From assembly GCA_003313425.1 (NCBI GenBank), contig NHZP01000004.1, positions 1,054,001 through 1,118,000 of the forward strand: DNA of 64,000 nt, in the 5' to 3' direction. The DNA is from Pseudopyrenochaeta lycopersici (lineage: Eukaryota > Ascomycota > Dothideomycetes > Pleosporales > Pseudopyrenochaetaceae). This document shows, in pieces, positions 11,318-24,100 of this stretch. The stretch's first letter is position 1. Each line of letters begins with the position of its first letter. The notes below the pieces were generated by a model. The model did not search any database. It worked only from the letters and a program-made list of their open reading frames with translations, and was not told the origin of the DNA. The position numbers and the translations under genes were made by a program.

Positions 11318-13837
11318 ATGGCCGAACGGCGGGATAAGACAGACACAGCACCTCGAAAACGAGCGCTAGTGAGCTGCGACCGATGCAAACTCCGAAGAGC
11401 GCGATGTATTCGCGACAATCCCGATGAACCATGTGCGGATTGCAAAATCAGTGGTGTGCAGTGCGAGTCGAAGCTGCCTCGAAAACAGAGAGTCTATGGA
11501 AGTGTAGAGACCTTGAGTTTGCGATATAGGGCACTGGAATCACTAGTCAAAGGACTCTTCCCCCAAGAAAACACACAGGATATCAATACACTATTCAACA
11601 TTGCTGCATCGCGAAACATTCCTATGCCGGCGAGCGACGATTTTTCGCCTGCCGACATCTTTAATAGCAGTAGCAGTAGCAGCCAGCGCCCACCGCCACC
11701 ACAAAGTCAACAGCAGCAGTCTCTACAAACGCCACAACCGCTGCAATCAACTTTCCCTATTCCACAAACTCTTAGCCATTCTGCACACTCTATTGACACC
11801 ACCTCTCCTTCATCAATAGCGAAGGAAAGCAACCAGCAAAATCCATTCACTAATGCGCAACAAACTTCGCGGTACAACGAAGAGTTGATTCCAACTAGAC
11901 ATGGTGTGCCACATTATTTCGGGCCCTCGAGCAGCTTCCGACTTGCTTCGACGATTCGGGGCCTGGTGGCTCGATGCAAGGCTGTCTCAGGTGCAGAATT
12001 TCCAGGGATGCGGGCATCTGGATTATCGCTCTCTAGCCTAACAAGTATATCAGAGACTCCTCTTCATCGCGGCAGTAGGAACCCTTCAGAGGAAGAGTAC
12101 GCTTTACCCGGTTCCAGGGCGTCTTCAATTGCTCATGAGCGAAGAGGACGCAAACGATCAAGGGAGCAGATGGAGGAGACAGATGATCAGTGGGAGCATC
12201 GCGACGGCAGTCCCAATCTAGACACTATTGGAGATCTTTTACCGTCTAAATCCCTTGCGGATGCCCTCGTAGCCGCGTACTTCGATCATGTCCATATCTA
12301 CTTGCCCTTATTCCATAGGGGCATGTTCCAATTCCGTCTAGAGGCAACATATTCAAGAAATACTGAGCTACTCAAAGATTGTACAGACATAGGGTGGCTG
12401 GTTGCTTTAGCTATGGTTTTCTCTTTCGGATGCCAGCAACTGCAAGAACATGACCCTGAGCAGGCACACAAGCTTCGGCTGAAGTATATCAGCTTCTCGA
12501 AAACGTACTTCGGGCAGCTCCTGATAACAAACTGTCTCGTCAATGTCCAGGCTCTCGTACTTATGAATGTCCACCATCATACAATGGGACAGAAAAGCGG
12601 CTCTTGGCTGCTATTAGGACTTGCTGCTAGAATGGTTCGTCAACCCTTCCAACATTTGTCTTGTGCTTACAGAAAGTCATAGGCTATCACCATGGGAATG
12701 CATCGAGACGTTCCAAACATTAGGTTCGACTCCATTGAAAGAAACACACGTAGGCAAGTTTGGTGGTCCATCTACACCTTTGAGAAAATCTTGTGTAGCA
12801 TCTTAGGTCGCCCATCAATTCTTGACGACAGAGAATCGGTAATGCAAATGCCGGAGGCGCCCACACTTGACCAAAAAAGTATGTCCGCAGAGTATATGAG
12901 CTTCGGCTTCAGGGTTGTCCGTATGTCCTACAGTATCCGCCAACGGGCATACTTCGACGAGGTCACGGCCCGAGAACGAACTCCTACACTCGGTGTTGCA
13001 GAGTCTCTGCTCCGAGAGTGCGGAGAGTTCTTTGCGTCAATCCCGACGCATTTGTCACTAGAGTTTTCTCCAGTACCATCAGACCAACGAGCAAGAATAC
13101 TTCTCCTGCACATATACTATTACTACACGCGATGCATCATATCACGAGACTTTCTAATCCAAAAGGTTGAGAGAAGTATATGCTACCTTGAGAACAAGGC
13201 GCCTCCATTTTCCGAAGATTGGGGGAGGACGCTTGCCCTAAGCGAAGACTGTGTAGAATCAGCTTCTCAGAGCATTCAGTGCATTATGGCTGGTGCACAC
13301 CTTGGGATGATCGGGATTTCATGGCTTGATCTTTTCTTCATCTTCCACTCTGTCATGATTGTTTGTGCGGACTTTCTTGCACGGCCCAAGGAACAGCCCG
13401 ACTCACTGAAGGACACAGCGCGAAAGGAAATAGTGCGCGCCATGCTCAACCATGTCCGTGGGATGAGAAAACTCGCGCCCACGTACAGCATTCTCAGCCA
13501 GATCGCCATGCAGTTCGCCAATATAACCGGCATAATTGACGACTCAATCAGCATGCCGAGTGCACAGGACCCAGCAGTCGAAACACGACCAGTGATAGGA
13601 GGCGGCACGGCGGCGGACCGTCTCCTCGGAATGTCCGGGATGCAGGAGGATGAATTTGCAAATGCAACGACTACTCTAGGCTTGGATTTTTTCGACCTTA
13701 ATCAGGGTACAAGCGCAACGTCAATGGCTATGAGTTTGGACCCTGCAGCGTATCCAGGCGGGTACTACTTCGACCAGGGCACCAGCGAAGTGGATGATTG
13801 GACAGCTAACGCGCTAAAAGGAACACATACTGCATAG
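11318..13837 (+). CDS. Zn2Cys6 fungal transcription factor
   Basis: Exons are 11318-12634 and 12683-13837 (823 residues). The N-terminus has a binuclear zinc cluster with Cys20, 23, 30, 39, 42 and 49 in the C-x2-C-x6-C-x8-C-x2-C-x6-C spacing, preceded by a basic stretch (RKRALVSC). A low-complexity Ser/Pro/Gln segment follows at about 125-170. The C-terminal half is the fungal-specific regulatory domain; its signature (GLAARM joined to AITMGMHRDVPN, then RRQVWWSIYTFEKILCSILGRPSILDD) is rebuilt only by removing the 48 bp intron, whose donor is the less common GTTCGT. The protein should be nuclear. It lies immediately upstream of, and co-directional with, the FAD oxidoreductase and the aldo-keto reductase, making it a candidate local regulator. 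That link is inference only. Confidence 0.92.
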
Positions 13838-14162
13838 ACAAGTCAATATCTGCCAAGCTACAAATTATTGGACAAATCCAATTTCTCATCTCACATCAAG
13901 TGGTCATGAAGTTGTGCAGGATCTATGATGTCATGTGTTTGTGAGATCTTAGCGCCATCGCCAATCGGCCTTAGATCGATCGGACCAGCCCGTACGACCC
14001 CGACTAGCTACCTCTGGTTTTCATGACGCATACTTTCGACCATCATGTCGTGCCTGTTGCAGAACAAATACAGGACTCTAGATGCTCGCACATCTATTCT
14101 ATAAGTCTTAATTTCCAATGCCAACCTCACGCGACACTGATCCCATTCTACCTACTACAAAC
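13838..14162. promoter_or_regulatory. Intergenic region before the FAD oxidoreductase
   Basis: These 325 bp combine the 3' flank of the regulator gene and the promoter of the next gene. I see no coding region. CCG/CGG triplets exist, as expected by chance, but I do not assert a specific Zn2Cys6 binding site. Confidence 0.35.
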
Positions 14163-16094
14163 ATGGCGGGCCCCAATGGAGCGAGCAAGGATGGCAAGAA
14201 GAAGCGCGTCCTTGTAGTTGGCGCGGGAGCTGCTGGTATGTTTCCAAGCACCAATATCTTGTGGGGATCAAACTGAGATGCGTTTGCCAGGAATGTCATG
14301 CGCACACCATTTATCTGAACATCCCGACAAATTCGATGTTACCCTCATCGATGCAGTAGACTACTGCGGAGGACAGGCTTTCTCAATCGATATCAACAAA
14401 GAACGCCATGGGGCCGAATGGCTAAATCAGGGTGTTCAGGGCGGAAGCTACATATTCCATCACACTATGACCATGTTCGCAAGGCAGGGCTATCATGCCG
14501 ATCCTGTCAACCTGCAGGTACTTTCAACCCTTTCTTATCCAACGTTCGCTCCTTTGACTAATTATCTCAGGTATCATTTGGTAGAGATGACATCTTCTGG
14601 ACCAATGTCTTCCCCACAGAGCTTCTTGCTAGGCATCAGAAAGAGATCAGGAGATTTAGCACAATGCTCAAGATTGTCCGATGGTTCGAGCTTTTCTTCG
14701 CCTTGATCCCGATTAAGATTCTCTTCAAGATGTTTTTCTTCTCTGAAGAGTTCACAAATACCGTCGCCATGCCCATGATTGCTCTCTTCCTTGGAACTGG
14801 AAACGAAACACCAAATGTACCTAGTATCATCCTCGAACGACTTTGCACCAGTCCAACATACGGCATGTGGTATCCGCCCGACAAGCTGAGTATTGCAAGC
14901 AACCTCCCGCCTATGGTCGTGTTCCCGAGGTTTAGTGAGTTTTATGAGAGATGGCGGCAGGACTTGCTCAAGCGTGGTGTGACAGTCAGGCTTTCAACGG
15001 AAATTACACAAGTCGTGAAAAGAGACAAGACTGGTGTCACTGTGAAACTGATCAAGCGCACGTCGATGTCCGATTCGCATAATCCGAACAGTGCATGGGT
15101 TCCGTATGATAATGATCACAATGCCGACCGAAATGCACAGGAAATTGAAGAGCATTATGATGAATTGGTCCTCTGCGTACTGTAGGTTTCATGATTATCG
15201 ACCATATGAAGTGTGGTATTTACTGACATATTACTTAGTGCCGATACAGCAAAACGTATCCTGGAACCAACATCCTCCTTCCGCGAAAAGAAGGTTCTCG
15301 GCTCTGCAAAATTCGCAGACGATATTACCGTCACACATTGGGATGCCGACTACATGCGCAAGCACTACGAGAACTTCTACAATCCCAACCAAGCCGTCAC
15401 AAAACTGTCTCACGTGGATCAATCTGCCCGCAATGAGATGGGCAGAAAATCTTTCAAGCCAATGTACTACATCAAGATGTACCCACAAGACCGCTCGAAG
15501 CTGGAGATGTGCTTTGACTGTACGAACTATCAGAGCCAGTTTCCGCCTGAGGTGCCATTCGATAAACATATTTTTCAAACCATCTACTTGAACAAGGCCA
15601 GAGATGGCCATCTTTGGAGTATCGACGAGATTGACAAGGATAAAATTATCCGTAAGGATTGGTGGCACCAGCTCTGCCATTCCTGGACGCATTATGCTTT
15701 TGTCGTACCGTGGATGTGGTTTCTCCAAGGCCACAAAAGGACACGCTATGCCGCAGCGTGGACGCTCATAAATGCTCATGAGGTTGCCGTAATGAGCGGT
15801 ATTGCTGCTGCAGTTGATCTTGGTGCCCAATATCCCGTAGACCTAGAGCGTGACAAGTTTGCATTCTTAAGCTTCAGGCTGTACTATTTACTTGCCTATG
15901 GAAAGTGGTACAGACGGAAGGCGACAAAGACGAGTAAAGAGGGTACGGGCAAGGACTGGGCAAGTGGGCTATATGGAAGTGTGTACAGGGGGCCGGGCGT
16001 GAGCGACATTGACAGACGTCAGTGGCGTGAGGAAAACAATATCAAAGATGAGCCAATCAAGTATAGTTTCCCTACGGATTCCGGGAGAAGATAG
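14163..16094 (+). CDS. FAD-dependent amine-oxidase-like oxidoreductase
   Basis: Exons are 14163-14235, 14291-14517, 14571-15181 and 15239-16094 (588 residues). The N-terminus carries a Rossmann dinucleotide-binding motif, VLVVGAGAAG, whose last Gly is completed across intron 1. An FAD-contacting region follows (GGQAFSIDINKERHGAEWLNQGVQGG). Splicing restores the segment DELVLCVLADTAKRILEP. The C-terminal half keeps SGIAAAVDLGAQYP, equivalent to the second FAD-binding segment of amine-oxidase-fold proteins. Hydrophobic stretches near residues 180-210 and in the WTHYAFVVPWMWFLQG region suggest membrane contact. The family includes amine oxidases, desaturases and protoporphyrinogen-oxidase-like enzymes; the true substrate cannot be read from sequence. 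It has the same orientation as the regulator before it and the reductase after it. Confidence 0.88.
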
Positions 16095-16549
16095 AGGGTA
16101 GGGCAGAAATGGAGTTAGGGAAGTGGAGATTAGCGTTGCCTCCAAGAATGATGAAAGCTTTGTGGCTGACAAGTCAGAAGCTTCTTTCTTCCTCTCACAA
16201 ATGGATGACAGACTCAATCAACGGTACTAATGGAGTCTAGCCCAGTATTTTGCTGACCGTTAAGCCTATTGCGACTTGCTGATTGCTTGTACGCATCAAT
16301 GTGGGGCACAAGAGATCAGTTTCGCGCATCGGATGGATGAGAGGCGTAATTCCGCCAAACTCCGGCGCGACTGTACGACAAAGCTTAGGCATACATACCA
16401 TTAGTTTTTAAGGTGAATACTCGGGACTCCGTGAATAACCAAAAGAGTATATAAACACTAATAATCTCTCTTGTTCATTTCTTTTTCTGTCAGTCTTTCA
16501 AACTTCCAGCGCCTTCACTTTTGTGTAACCCAACTCCCTCAAATCCAAG
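16095..16549. promoter_or_regulatory. Promoter region of the aldo-keto reductase
   Basis: 455 bp without a gene. A perfect TATATAAA lies at 16448-16455, about 95 bp before the start codon, followed by a pyrimidine-rich leader. This is one of the few clear TATA elements in the window and suggests an inducible gene. Confidence 0.55.
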
Positions 16550-17627
16550 ATGTCTTCCTCTAAAATCGCCTTGCCCATTATTTTCGGCGCCATGACGTTC
16601 GGTCGGGAGGGCGAAGAAATGGTCCGCACGTCGTCGCTCTCAGATTGCGCGGACATCCTTGACATGTTTCAATCATACGGGCATGTCGAGATCGACACTT
16701 CTCGATTCTACGGCGATGGCTCCTCTGAAGAATATCTAACTGCAGTGAAATGGAAAGAACGGGGGCTAATCATGGACACGAAATTCTTCCCCAATACCAC
16801 TGGGTACTTCGGGCGCCCCGAGACGCATCTCTCTGCTAACGATATGCGACGAGCCCTTAGCGAGAGTTTATCAGCATTGGGTACAGACAGTGTGGACTTG
16901 TGGTATCTCCACGCGCCAGACCGCTCAATTCCTCTTTCAGAAACGTTGCAAGCCGTGAACGAGCTATTCAAAGAGGGCAAGTTCAAGAGATGGGGTCTAA
17001 GTAATTTCATGGCCTGGGAAGGTACGCCCTCGTCTTCTCTGTCTTCGCATGGTGTAAACAAGACTGACTACCCAAATAGTTGCGGCAATCTGCGAGATTT
17101 GCTTAAAGAACGGATTCGAGCTCCCATCAGTCTACCAAGGGCCGTACAATGCCCTGCACCGCACCATAGAAGCCGAGCTACTTCCCTGCTTGCGCAAGTA
17201 CGGGCTGGCATTCTACGCTTTCAACCCGCTGGCAGGCGGTTGGCTGACCTCGAGATATCATCGAGACACCAGCGAATCAGAAATAGAGACAGGCTCCCGC
17301 TTTGACAAAAACAGAGTGCAAGGTCAGATGTACCGCGCTCGGTACTGGAATGACTCTTTCTTTTCTGCGCTCGACCTCCTGCGCGCCGCGTTGAAGGAAG
17401 ATCGCAGTGGTGTGAGCGAAAGTGAGGCCGCGCTGCGGTGGATGATGCATCATTCGCAGCTTAAGCAGGAATATGGGGATAAAGTGATTATTGGCGCGAG
17501 TAGTAGGGCGCAGTTGAAGATGAACCTCGATAACTTTGAGAAGGGGAATTTGCCAGAGGGGGTGAAGGAGGCGTTTGATAAAGGGTGGGAGATGACTAGG
17601 GGAGTTACTTGGAAGTATTTCCATTGA
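16550..17627 (+). CDS. Aldo-keto reductase, AKR7-like
   Basis: Exons are 16550-17021 and 17080-17627 (339 residues). It is an NADPH-dependent (beta/alpha)8 reductase of aldehydes and ketones, presumably cytosolic. The catalytic tetrad of the superfamily is visible: Asp and Tyr in EIDTSRFYGDG, Lys in DTKFFP and His in WYLHAPD. The segments FKRWGLSNF and YGLAFYAFNPLAGG resemble the AKR7 (aflatoxin-aldehyde reductase) group, as does the C-terminal VIIGASSRAQLKMNLDNF cofactor region. Removing the intron joins FMAWE to VAAICEICLKNGF, the usual family sequence. Length is standard. It may process an aldehyde made by the neighbouring oxidoreductase, but nothing in the sequence proves this. Confidence 0.92.
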
Positions 17628-17901
17628 GTAGGCTGTGGCCAATACTAGCGATGGCACTAATGGTAATAATCAGGTTGGTCTGTCATTTGTTGTAGGAATA
17701 TCCATGGTTTCGGAGGTATTTTTGAAGTGGGTACCATAGTTCGATGAGAATTCTGGTAAATAGTTCGTTCTTCAAAAATTCGAAAATATATCAATGAATG
17801 AGCATAACGTCCCATCATAATTCAAACCCTCTCTCAGATGAACATTTCCAGAAGTAAAGTCGAAAACACTCCTCACATAACCTGTAAATTATTTCCATAG
17901 A

Positions 17902-18351
17902 ATGCAAAACGCTGCAATCACGATACCAAGGTCAAACTGGAAACGAATATTCGCCAAAATCATAGAATCGGCCAATGCCCGGAGGCAGCGTGAAAGAGAC
18001 GCTGTTGCTGACGCCGAACAAAATCGCCTAGATGCTGCTGGTAGTGATCTCCTACAACAAGAAGCAGCGGTCATCATTGCCAGCCAACAGGCAGAACTCG
18101 CAGAGATCGACTACGATTCAGACGCTCAATGGCACCGCGTCCAGCAAGGGCTACATGAATTACTCCCGGCTGGGGTGCGCCCTGGATTGCGGGAAGAAAG
18201 GGCTACCTGGGAGGCGTGGCACTCGGTCCCCAATGGACGTCGCAGCAGTACCGGTCAACGCATGATCCGCACAGTTGACGACCGCCAGCCAGCACAGACC
18301 AGAACCGACTCGAGAACTCGCTGCTCCCCGGGCTCTCAGTGCCGGCAGTGA
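17902..18351 (+). CDS. Hypothetical helical protein
   Basis: A single open frame of 149 codons. The first hundred residues are highly charged and strongly helical in character (for example NARRQRERDAVADAEQNRL, then QQEAAVIIASQQAELAEIDYD), which looks coding. The last 40 residues are Arg/Ser/Thr-rich and read like out-of-frame translation, and another frame stays open to 18460, so the true 3' end may involve an intron or frameshift that I could not place. No family is recognised, and no signal peptide or membrane segment is visible. Confidence 0.4.
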   Translation: MQNAAITIPRSNWKRIFAKIIESANARRQRERDAVADAEQNRLDAAGSDLLQQEAAVIIASQQAELAEIDYDSDAQWHRVQQGLHELLPAGVRPGLREERATWEAWHSVPNGRRSSTGQRMIRTVDDRQPAQTRTDSRTRCSPGSQCRQ

Positions 18352-18905
18352 ATGCGGCTTCGACCATTGTTACGGTTTCTGCTCGATGGATGAAGAGGTT
18401 GAGGGCCAGATGGAGGTAACTGAGTGGTCTGCTGAGCCGTGGTGGGTTGCCCACCCATGAGTCATTGAGATGATGTGTATGCCTAACTGGCAGGTCTTTG
18501 TGGATCGGATGCCTTCAATAGGGCAGATGAGCTTGAGGACTGGGGCTTGGTAATGTGGATGTTGTCAGAAAGCAAAGAATACCCGACGGGTTCGAGCTAC
18601 ACTGCAGGGGGGAGTTTCCAAGAGTGCATTAGAATAGGAAATGCATTGAAGCGACCTTAAGGTATCTCGAGTATTAAACGTGAAAACTGAACGCAACGAC
18701 GAGTGCCAAGCGAAAGAAGGGGGTATAACCAGGCTGGACATGCATGAAACCATGTAAAGCAAACAAAACCCTGTGAAACTGCTCTGAGTAATGGAATATG
18801 AGAATGACGGTATGCAAGCATCAACCGGGTATCATCATGGATCTTGAAATGGGGCAGTATGAGATGAAATAGCTAAAGGAAGTCATGATCAGCAGTAGAA
18901 CAAAG
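18352..18905. other. Spacer downstream of the hypothetical gene
   Basis: No supportable gene. This is the shared 3' flank of the rightward hypothetical gene and the leftward acyltransferase gene. There are no notable repeats. Confidence 0.4.
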
Positions 18906-20570
18906 CTACTTTCTCTCTCTCGCTTCTCCGCTCACAGCCTGGACAGAGGAACTCCCTTCAAGAGGTGGGATTTGACCTAGCTGCTTCTCGGAACCTCCCT
19001 CGTTAGGAGTGAAGGGAGTAAAGCCTCCTTCTGGCGAAGCCTGCCATTTGGCCATGTCCTTCTTAAGCGCCTCCAATTCCTTCTGGAATCGGTTGCCAAA
19101 GACGTCAATGTAGTAGGTTGCGCCGTTGTATACACTCCAAATAAACACGGTAGTAAGAAACAGACCACTAGGCCAACGGTACCAGAACCACACCGGGCAT
19201 GGAAGCATGGTTAGCACCGCGTATAGGTACTGGATCAACATGAAGGCTGGGCCCTGAAGGAATTCAGGTAGAGAGAGTACAATCTTGCCGATCCAGGTTT
19301 TGGCGTAGGATTTGCGTAACCACGTGAAGCTGGTTGGTCTTCCGGCTGCGATAGCTTCGCGACGACGAACGGTGATCAGGAAGTGATAGCTGAGTTGCCA
19401 GACGGCATATGAGAGTGTCGCCCATCCCATCATTTGCAGGAGACTATAATGGTGAGGTGAGCCAGGATCCGAGTGGCGGATGTTATAAATGGCGGGATAG
19501 TGCTGTTGTTGGTATTCTGGTGAGAGTAAATGAACCAGACAGTGGAGAGTTACGCAAGGCATGATGTGAATGAACAGACTGTTGATGTCAACACGTGAAT
19601 CAGTGGCTTGTGGGGGATGTACTCACCTGACTACCTTGTCCATCGAATGGAAGACCAGCGAGTTCCGCCACATGACTATGGCAACAGCGTTGTTCCCGTA
19701 CGCGAGGCAGTAGGTTGAGATGAGCAGGCGCTTAGACTGGGGGAATACCCAGACACTGAGTACGACGAGGATGTTGACGAAATAGCACAAGTCGGCGAGA
19801 AAGTAGTGGTAGCCTTTCTTGTGATAGGTGATGAAGCGAATAGGCATGAAGTAGAGCAACTGCGCAGTGTACCAGTGCGGGAAGAAGTTTGGATGCAGGC
19901 CAACCAAGTACCCCGAGACGAAGATGTTCATGACAGCTGCAATGAAGGAGGCCTTCTCGCGAGCCGTAACGGTGAGCGACTCCTGCCAGCGCTGGTTCAG
20001 ACGGTCTACGGACTTGCGCATGCGCTTCTTGTATTTCTCGAGCTGTTCGCCTTCAGTGGGCACTCTTCGTCGCCATTCCTCAACCACACGGTCTCTTGTT
20101 ATGCCGCGATTCTTGGCCTGTTTCCTCAGCTTCTCCGTCTGCAAGGCTATGGAGCTCTGAATCTTCTCGATGCGCTGGGAGAGGGCCAAGTTCTCGACGA
20201 AATCGAACATGGTAAGTTTCTCGACAGGCGGGAAGAAGGAAGCGTCTTCGAAGTCGGATTCATCGTGATAGGAGCTGTTCGAGAAGGAGGCGGAGCGAGA
20301 CAGGCCTGGTGTCGAGACCGGTGGTGGGTATGTGGACGTGGACGTGATTTCGTCTTGCAGTGCAGAGCCAGCGTGGCTGGAGTCGCCAGGCAACGGACGC
20401 GACGAGAGCCCAGAGACGCCCAGCTGGGGCTCTGATCTCGACTTGGGCGCGGTGCCCGCAGTCTCCTGGCCCGACATGATGGGCACGTCTTCCTGAACGA
20501 TCTCGAGACTTGACCGCGTGCGACGATGGAGGGGTCTCTTGGGATAGTGCGGCGGTGAAGCTGTGGCCAT
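18906..20570 (-). CDS. GPC1: Glycerophosphocholine acyltransferase (Gpc1 family)
   Basis: Exons on the minus strand are 20570-19627 and 19578-18906 (538 residues). Gpc1 proteins acylate glycerophosphocholine with acyl-CoA to regenerate lysophosphatidylcholine for phosphatidylcholine remodelling, in an internal membrane. The N-terminal 150 residues are polar and Ser/Pro-rich. A coiled region (LALSQRIEKIQSSIALQTEKL) follows, then about eight hydrophobic helices beginning at FIAAVMNIFVSGYLVG. Conserved blocks are the HPNFFPHWYTAQ region, the FHSMDKVVS/LFIHIMPC junction rebuilt by splicing, RPTSFTWLRKSYAKTWIGK, and the terminal NGATYYIDVFGNRFQKELEALKKD. An in-frame Met 22 residues further upstream (20636) is an alternative start. 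It shares a divergent promoter with SMC1. Confidence 0.9.
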
Positions 20571-21197
20571 GGTGCCTGTTAGCTGTTGTATACCAAAGCG
20601 TCCGCCGACGATGCATGTTTCTGAAGATGGGTACACTGGGACGAGGACGGGGAAGGCGCGTACAGTGTTGTCCAGATTAAGTCAGAACTAGTCAGACCCT
20701 GTGCCTGTTCTCATGACAAGAGGGCTTCTGATATGCGGGGTCTGGAGGTGGTCGCTCCAACTATTGTCGAGCGCTGGAGGGGAAGTCGTGGGTGAATGCA
20801 AGCTGGTGATTGGAAGCTCACAGCGTCATAGTGCAGCCAGCGCTGGTGTGCAAGAGACAAGGTGGATATGCTCACGAGACTAGGAGCCAGTCGCGCTGTA
20901 GGCAGCAGGAACCTGAGGCTTCAACAGACACAAAAGACACAGCAGCAAGAATCGTAAAATAGGACGGTGTGTGAAGCTGCCCGGCTGGCTGCTGTGTTTC
21001 GTCACTGTGGACCACATGGTGCAGGTCCCAGCGCTAGCTATGGCAGCCCATTCAGCGCTCCCGCGACGCGTCCCCGCCAAACGCGACCAGCTTCACCACC
21101 ATAGTCTCTAGCAGGCCCATCCCACCCCAATCGCCCTGCGCATCCACACTCTCACAGCGCACCCACCGCATAGGTGTCGCGCATCTCAACCGCCAGC
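20571..21197. promoter_or_regulatory. Divergent promoter region, GPC1 and SMC1
   Basis: 627 bp lie between the start codons of two divergently transcribed housekeeping genes. I find no gene within and no obvious TATA box on either side, as is usual for constitutive fungal promoters. If the upstream GPC1 start at 20636 is used, the spacer is 561 bp. Confidence 0.5.
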
Positions 21198-24100
21198 ATG
21201 GGGAAGCTAATACGGCTGGAGATCTTCAGTACGCCCAACGACGCGCAATTGACCACATCCGCTAACATGCGCAGACTTCAAGTCCTACCGTGGACGCCAC
21301 ACTCTTCTCTTCGGCGACTCGTACTTTACCTCGATCATCGGCCCCAATGGCTCCGGCAAGTCGAACAGCATGGACGCTATCTCCTTCGTCCTGGGAGTCA
21401 AGTCGTCTCAACTGCGCTCAGACAAGCTGAAGGACATGGTCTACCGCGGCAGGATCATCCGCGAGGCGCGAATCAATGCAGACGGCACAGCGACCGAGGC
21501 AGACGGTGATGCGAATGGCGACGCGAACGGACACGCCAATGGCGATTCGCAAGAGAACGGCGACTCACAACCGAGCACCCAGCGCAACGACCCCCAGAAT
21601 GCCTGGGTCAAAGCTGTCTTCGAGGACGATGTCGAGCAAACGCACGAGTGGCAGCGAACCATCACCAGCTCCGGGGCTAGCGAATATCGCATCAACAATC
21701 GTTCCGTCACCCAGAAGCAATACAACGACGCACTCGAAGAGCATAGCATTCTGGTCAAGGCCCGAAATTTCCTCGTTTTCCAGGGTGATGTCGAAAAGAT
21801 TGCGACAATGGCGCCTGACAAGCTCACCGAGCAGGTTGAGCGTATTTCTGGTAGCCTGGAGAAAAAGGCAGACTACGACAGGTTGAAGGCCGAATCCGAG
21901 GCTGCCACTGAGGACAACGCCAAACATCTTCACGAGCGCCGTGGCATCAACGGTGAGCTCAAAACGTACCAAGAGCAAAAAGCCGAGGCCGACGAATATG
22001 AGAAGAAGCTTGCCGAGCGAGACGAAGCCGTCGTCACAAAGACCCTCTGGAAGCTCTTTCTGTACCAGCAGGTTATGGATAAAGCACGCAACAAAATTGC
22101 TAGCCATCAGGAAGAGCTAAAGGAGCATAAGCGCAGTGTCGACAAGTACCACCAGAAGCACGAGCAGGAGAGGCAAGCCGAGGCCAAGATCAAGCGCGAC
22201 CTCGGCAAGACAGACAAGAGCATCAAGGCGAAAGAGAGGGAGATTGAAGATGCCTCGAACGAGCTTGCGCCTATCGAAGAGAAGATCCGCCTGTCCAAGG
22301 ACGCGCTGCGGAAGTACGAGAGCAAGATCGATGGCCTCAGGAAGCAGCGCGATACAGAGAAAGAGAGCGTTCAGAAATGCCGAAAGAACCTTGATCAAGT
22401 GCAAAAGGCTGAGAAGAAGTGGGAAGATGACTTCAAGGCCGCGGCCCAACGACAAGGCCGCGAGCTGTCAGAACAGGATCTGCTAGAGTACAACCGACTT
22501 CGTAGCGAAGTCACTAAGCGGACTCATGGCGACCAAATGCATATTGATAAGCTCAAGAGAGAAGTCGACACGGATAGGGATCATGTCAGAAACCTGCAAC
22601 AGAGTGTCGATAGCCACGAGAAGGCAATGGAGAGGCTGAATACAGACCTTGTTCAGCTTGAAGAGCGGCAACAGGAGTCAAAGACACAGTCCAAAGAATT
22701 AGAGAAAGCAAGGGTTGCTAAACAGAAAGAGCTGGATAAGCTCAAATCAGACCGCCGACATCTTGAGATGCAGTTCCAGGAGAAAAATCAGATGTTGCAA
22801 GAGGCATTGAAGCAACTCAGCATAATTGAAGGCAGCCGTCGAGAATCGAGGAAGCAGCTAGAAGCCCGAAAGACCATCGACCGCCTCAGGACTCGGCTCG
22901 GTCCTGAGAAAGTACATGGTCGATACAGAGATCTAATATCACCCAAGCAGCAGAAATATCGCAAGGCCATGGGTCGCGTGCTCGGGGCACAGATGGAAAC
23001 GGTGATTGTTGACACGGAAGCTACTGCGAAAGAATGCATTCAATATCTCAAGCAAGAGCGGATCGGTATCATGACATTCGACCCTCTGGACTCCATTCAG
23101 ATCAGGGCTGTTGACACGCAGCTTAAGGGGATGCACAAAGGCATGCGGCTCGCCATAGATTGTATCAACTACGAGCCCAAGCATGAGCGAGCCATGACTG
23201 CTGCCTGCGGTAGTACCATGATCTGCGACACGGAAAAAATTGCGAAGGAGCTGAGATACGACAGACACATTCAGGCAAAGGCGGTCACCCTAGACGGTCG
23301 TGTCATCGGCAAAGGTGGTACGCAGACAGGTGGTGAACTTGAGCGCGACGATGACTCTGAGCAATCTTGGGATGAACGATCCTACCAAACCCTTGTGGAC
23401 AAGGTACATAGATACGAGAAAGAGCTGGCTGCGCTTCCTAAGCTCGATCGTCAGCACAAGCAGGAGCAGGATCTAGAAGTCGAGCTCCTCGATCTCCAGG
23501 ACCAGATCAGGCGTGCACAAGACGAAACCAAGGCTCTAGGTCGTAACATTGAAAGTGTGAAGAAGGAGCTGTCGTATCACAAGAACGAACTGAAGGGATT
23601 ACGACCCAATTATGAAGAGCAAGCGCAGATACTGCAGAATCGCGAACAAGAACTCAAGAGCTTCCAGGACAACGTAAACCAAATTAATGACCAAATCTTC
23701 TCGACATTCTGCCAGCAACTTGGCTATGATTCGATTCGCGATTACGAAGCACAACAAGGAACCGTCCAACAAGAAGCTGCGGAGAAACGCCTCGAGTTTA
23801 GTACGCAGCGCAGCAAGCTACAATTCTTGATGAAACAGCTCGAGTCTACACTTCGTGGCGTCGAAGAGCGACTCAATGCGGCTGAGGATGAGATCAAGCG
23901 CAAGGCGGCTGATATTACTGAACTCGAGGAGAAGCAGGAAGAGCTGCAAAGCGCTGCTGATGTGCTTCACGCCGAGCTGGAGACACTGCAGGAGCAGCGA
24001 AAAGAGCTTGAGCAGAAGCTTAGTGAACGGTCAACTGCTCTTAAGGAGGCACGACGCGCCTTGGATCAGCGAAATGAGAAGGTCAAGCACGTCCTAAAGG

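Noticed and set aside
12723..12735. Second B-box-like match (AGGTTCGACTCCA)
   Set aside because: Inside the transcription-factor coding sequence, with no cloverleaf around it.
15231..15830. 199-codon open frame on the minus strand
   Set aside because: Antisense to the last exon of the FAD oxidoreductase, with no motif.
11318..17627. Classic secondary-metabolite gene cluster
   Set aside because: No polyketide, peptide, terpene or DMAT synthase is present nearby; only a small redox module is supported.
19806..20435. 209-codon open frame on the plus strand
   Set aside because: Antisense to Gpc1 exon 1, no recognisable domain, and Gpc1 is unambiguous.
21565..22107. 180-codon hydrophobic frame on the minus strand
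   Set aside because: Antisense to the SMC1 coiled coil; charged sense codons give Leu/Val/Phe on the complement.
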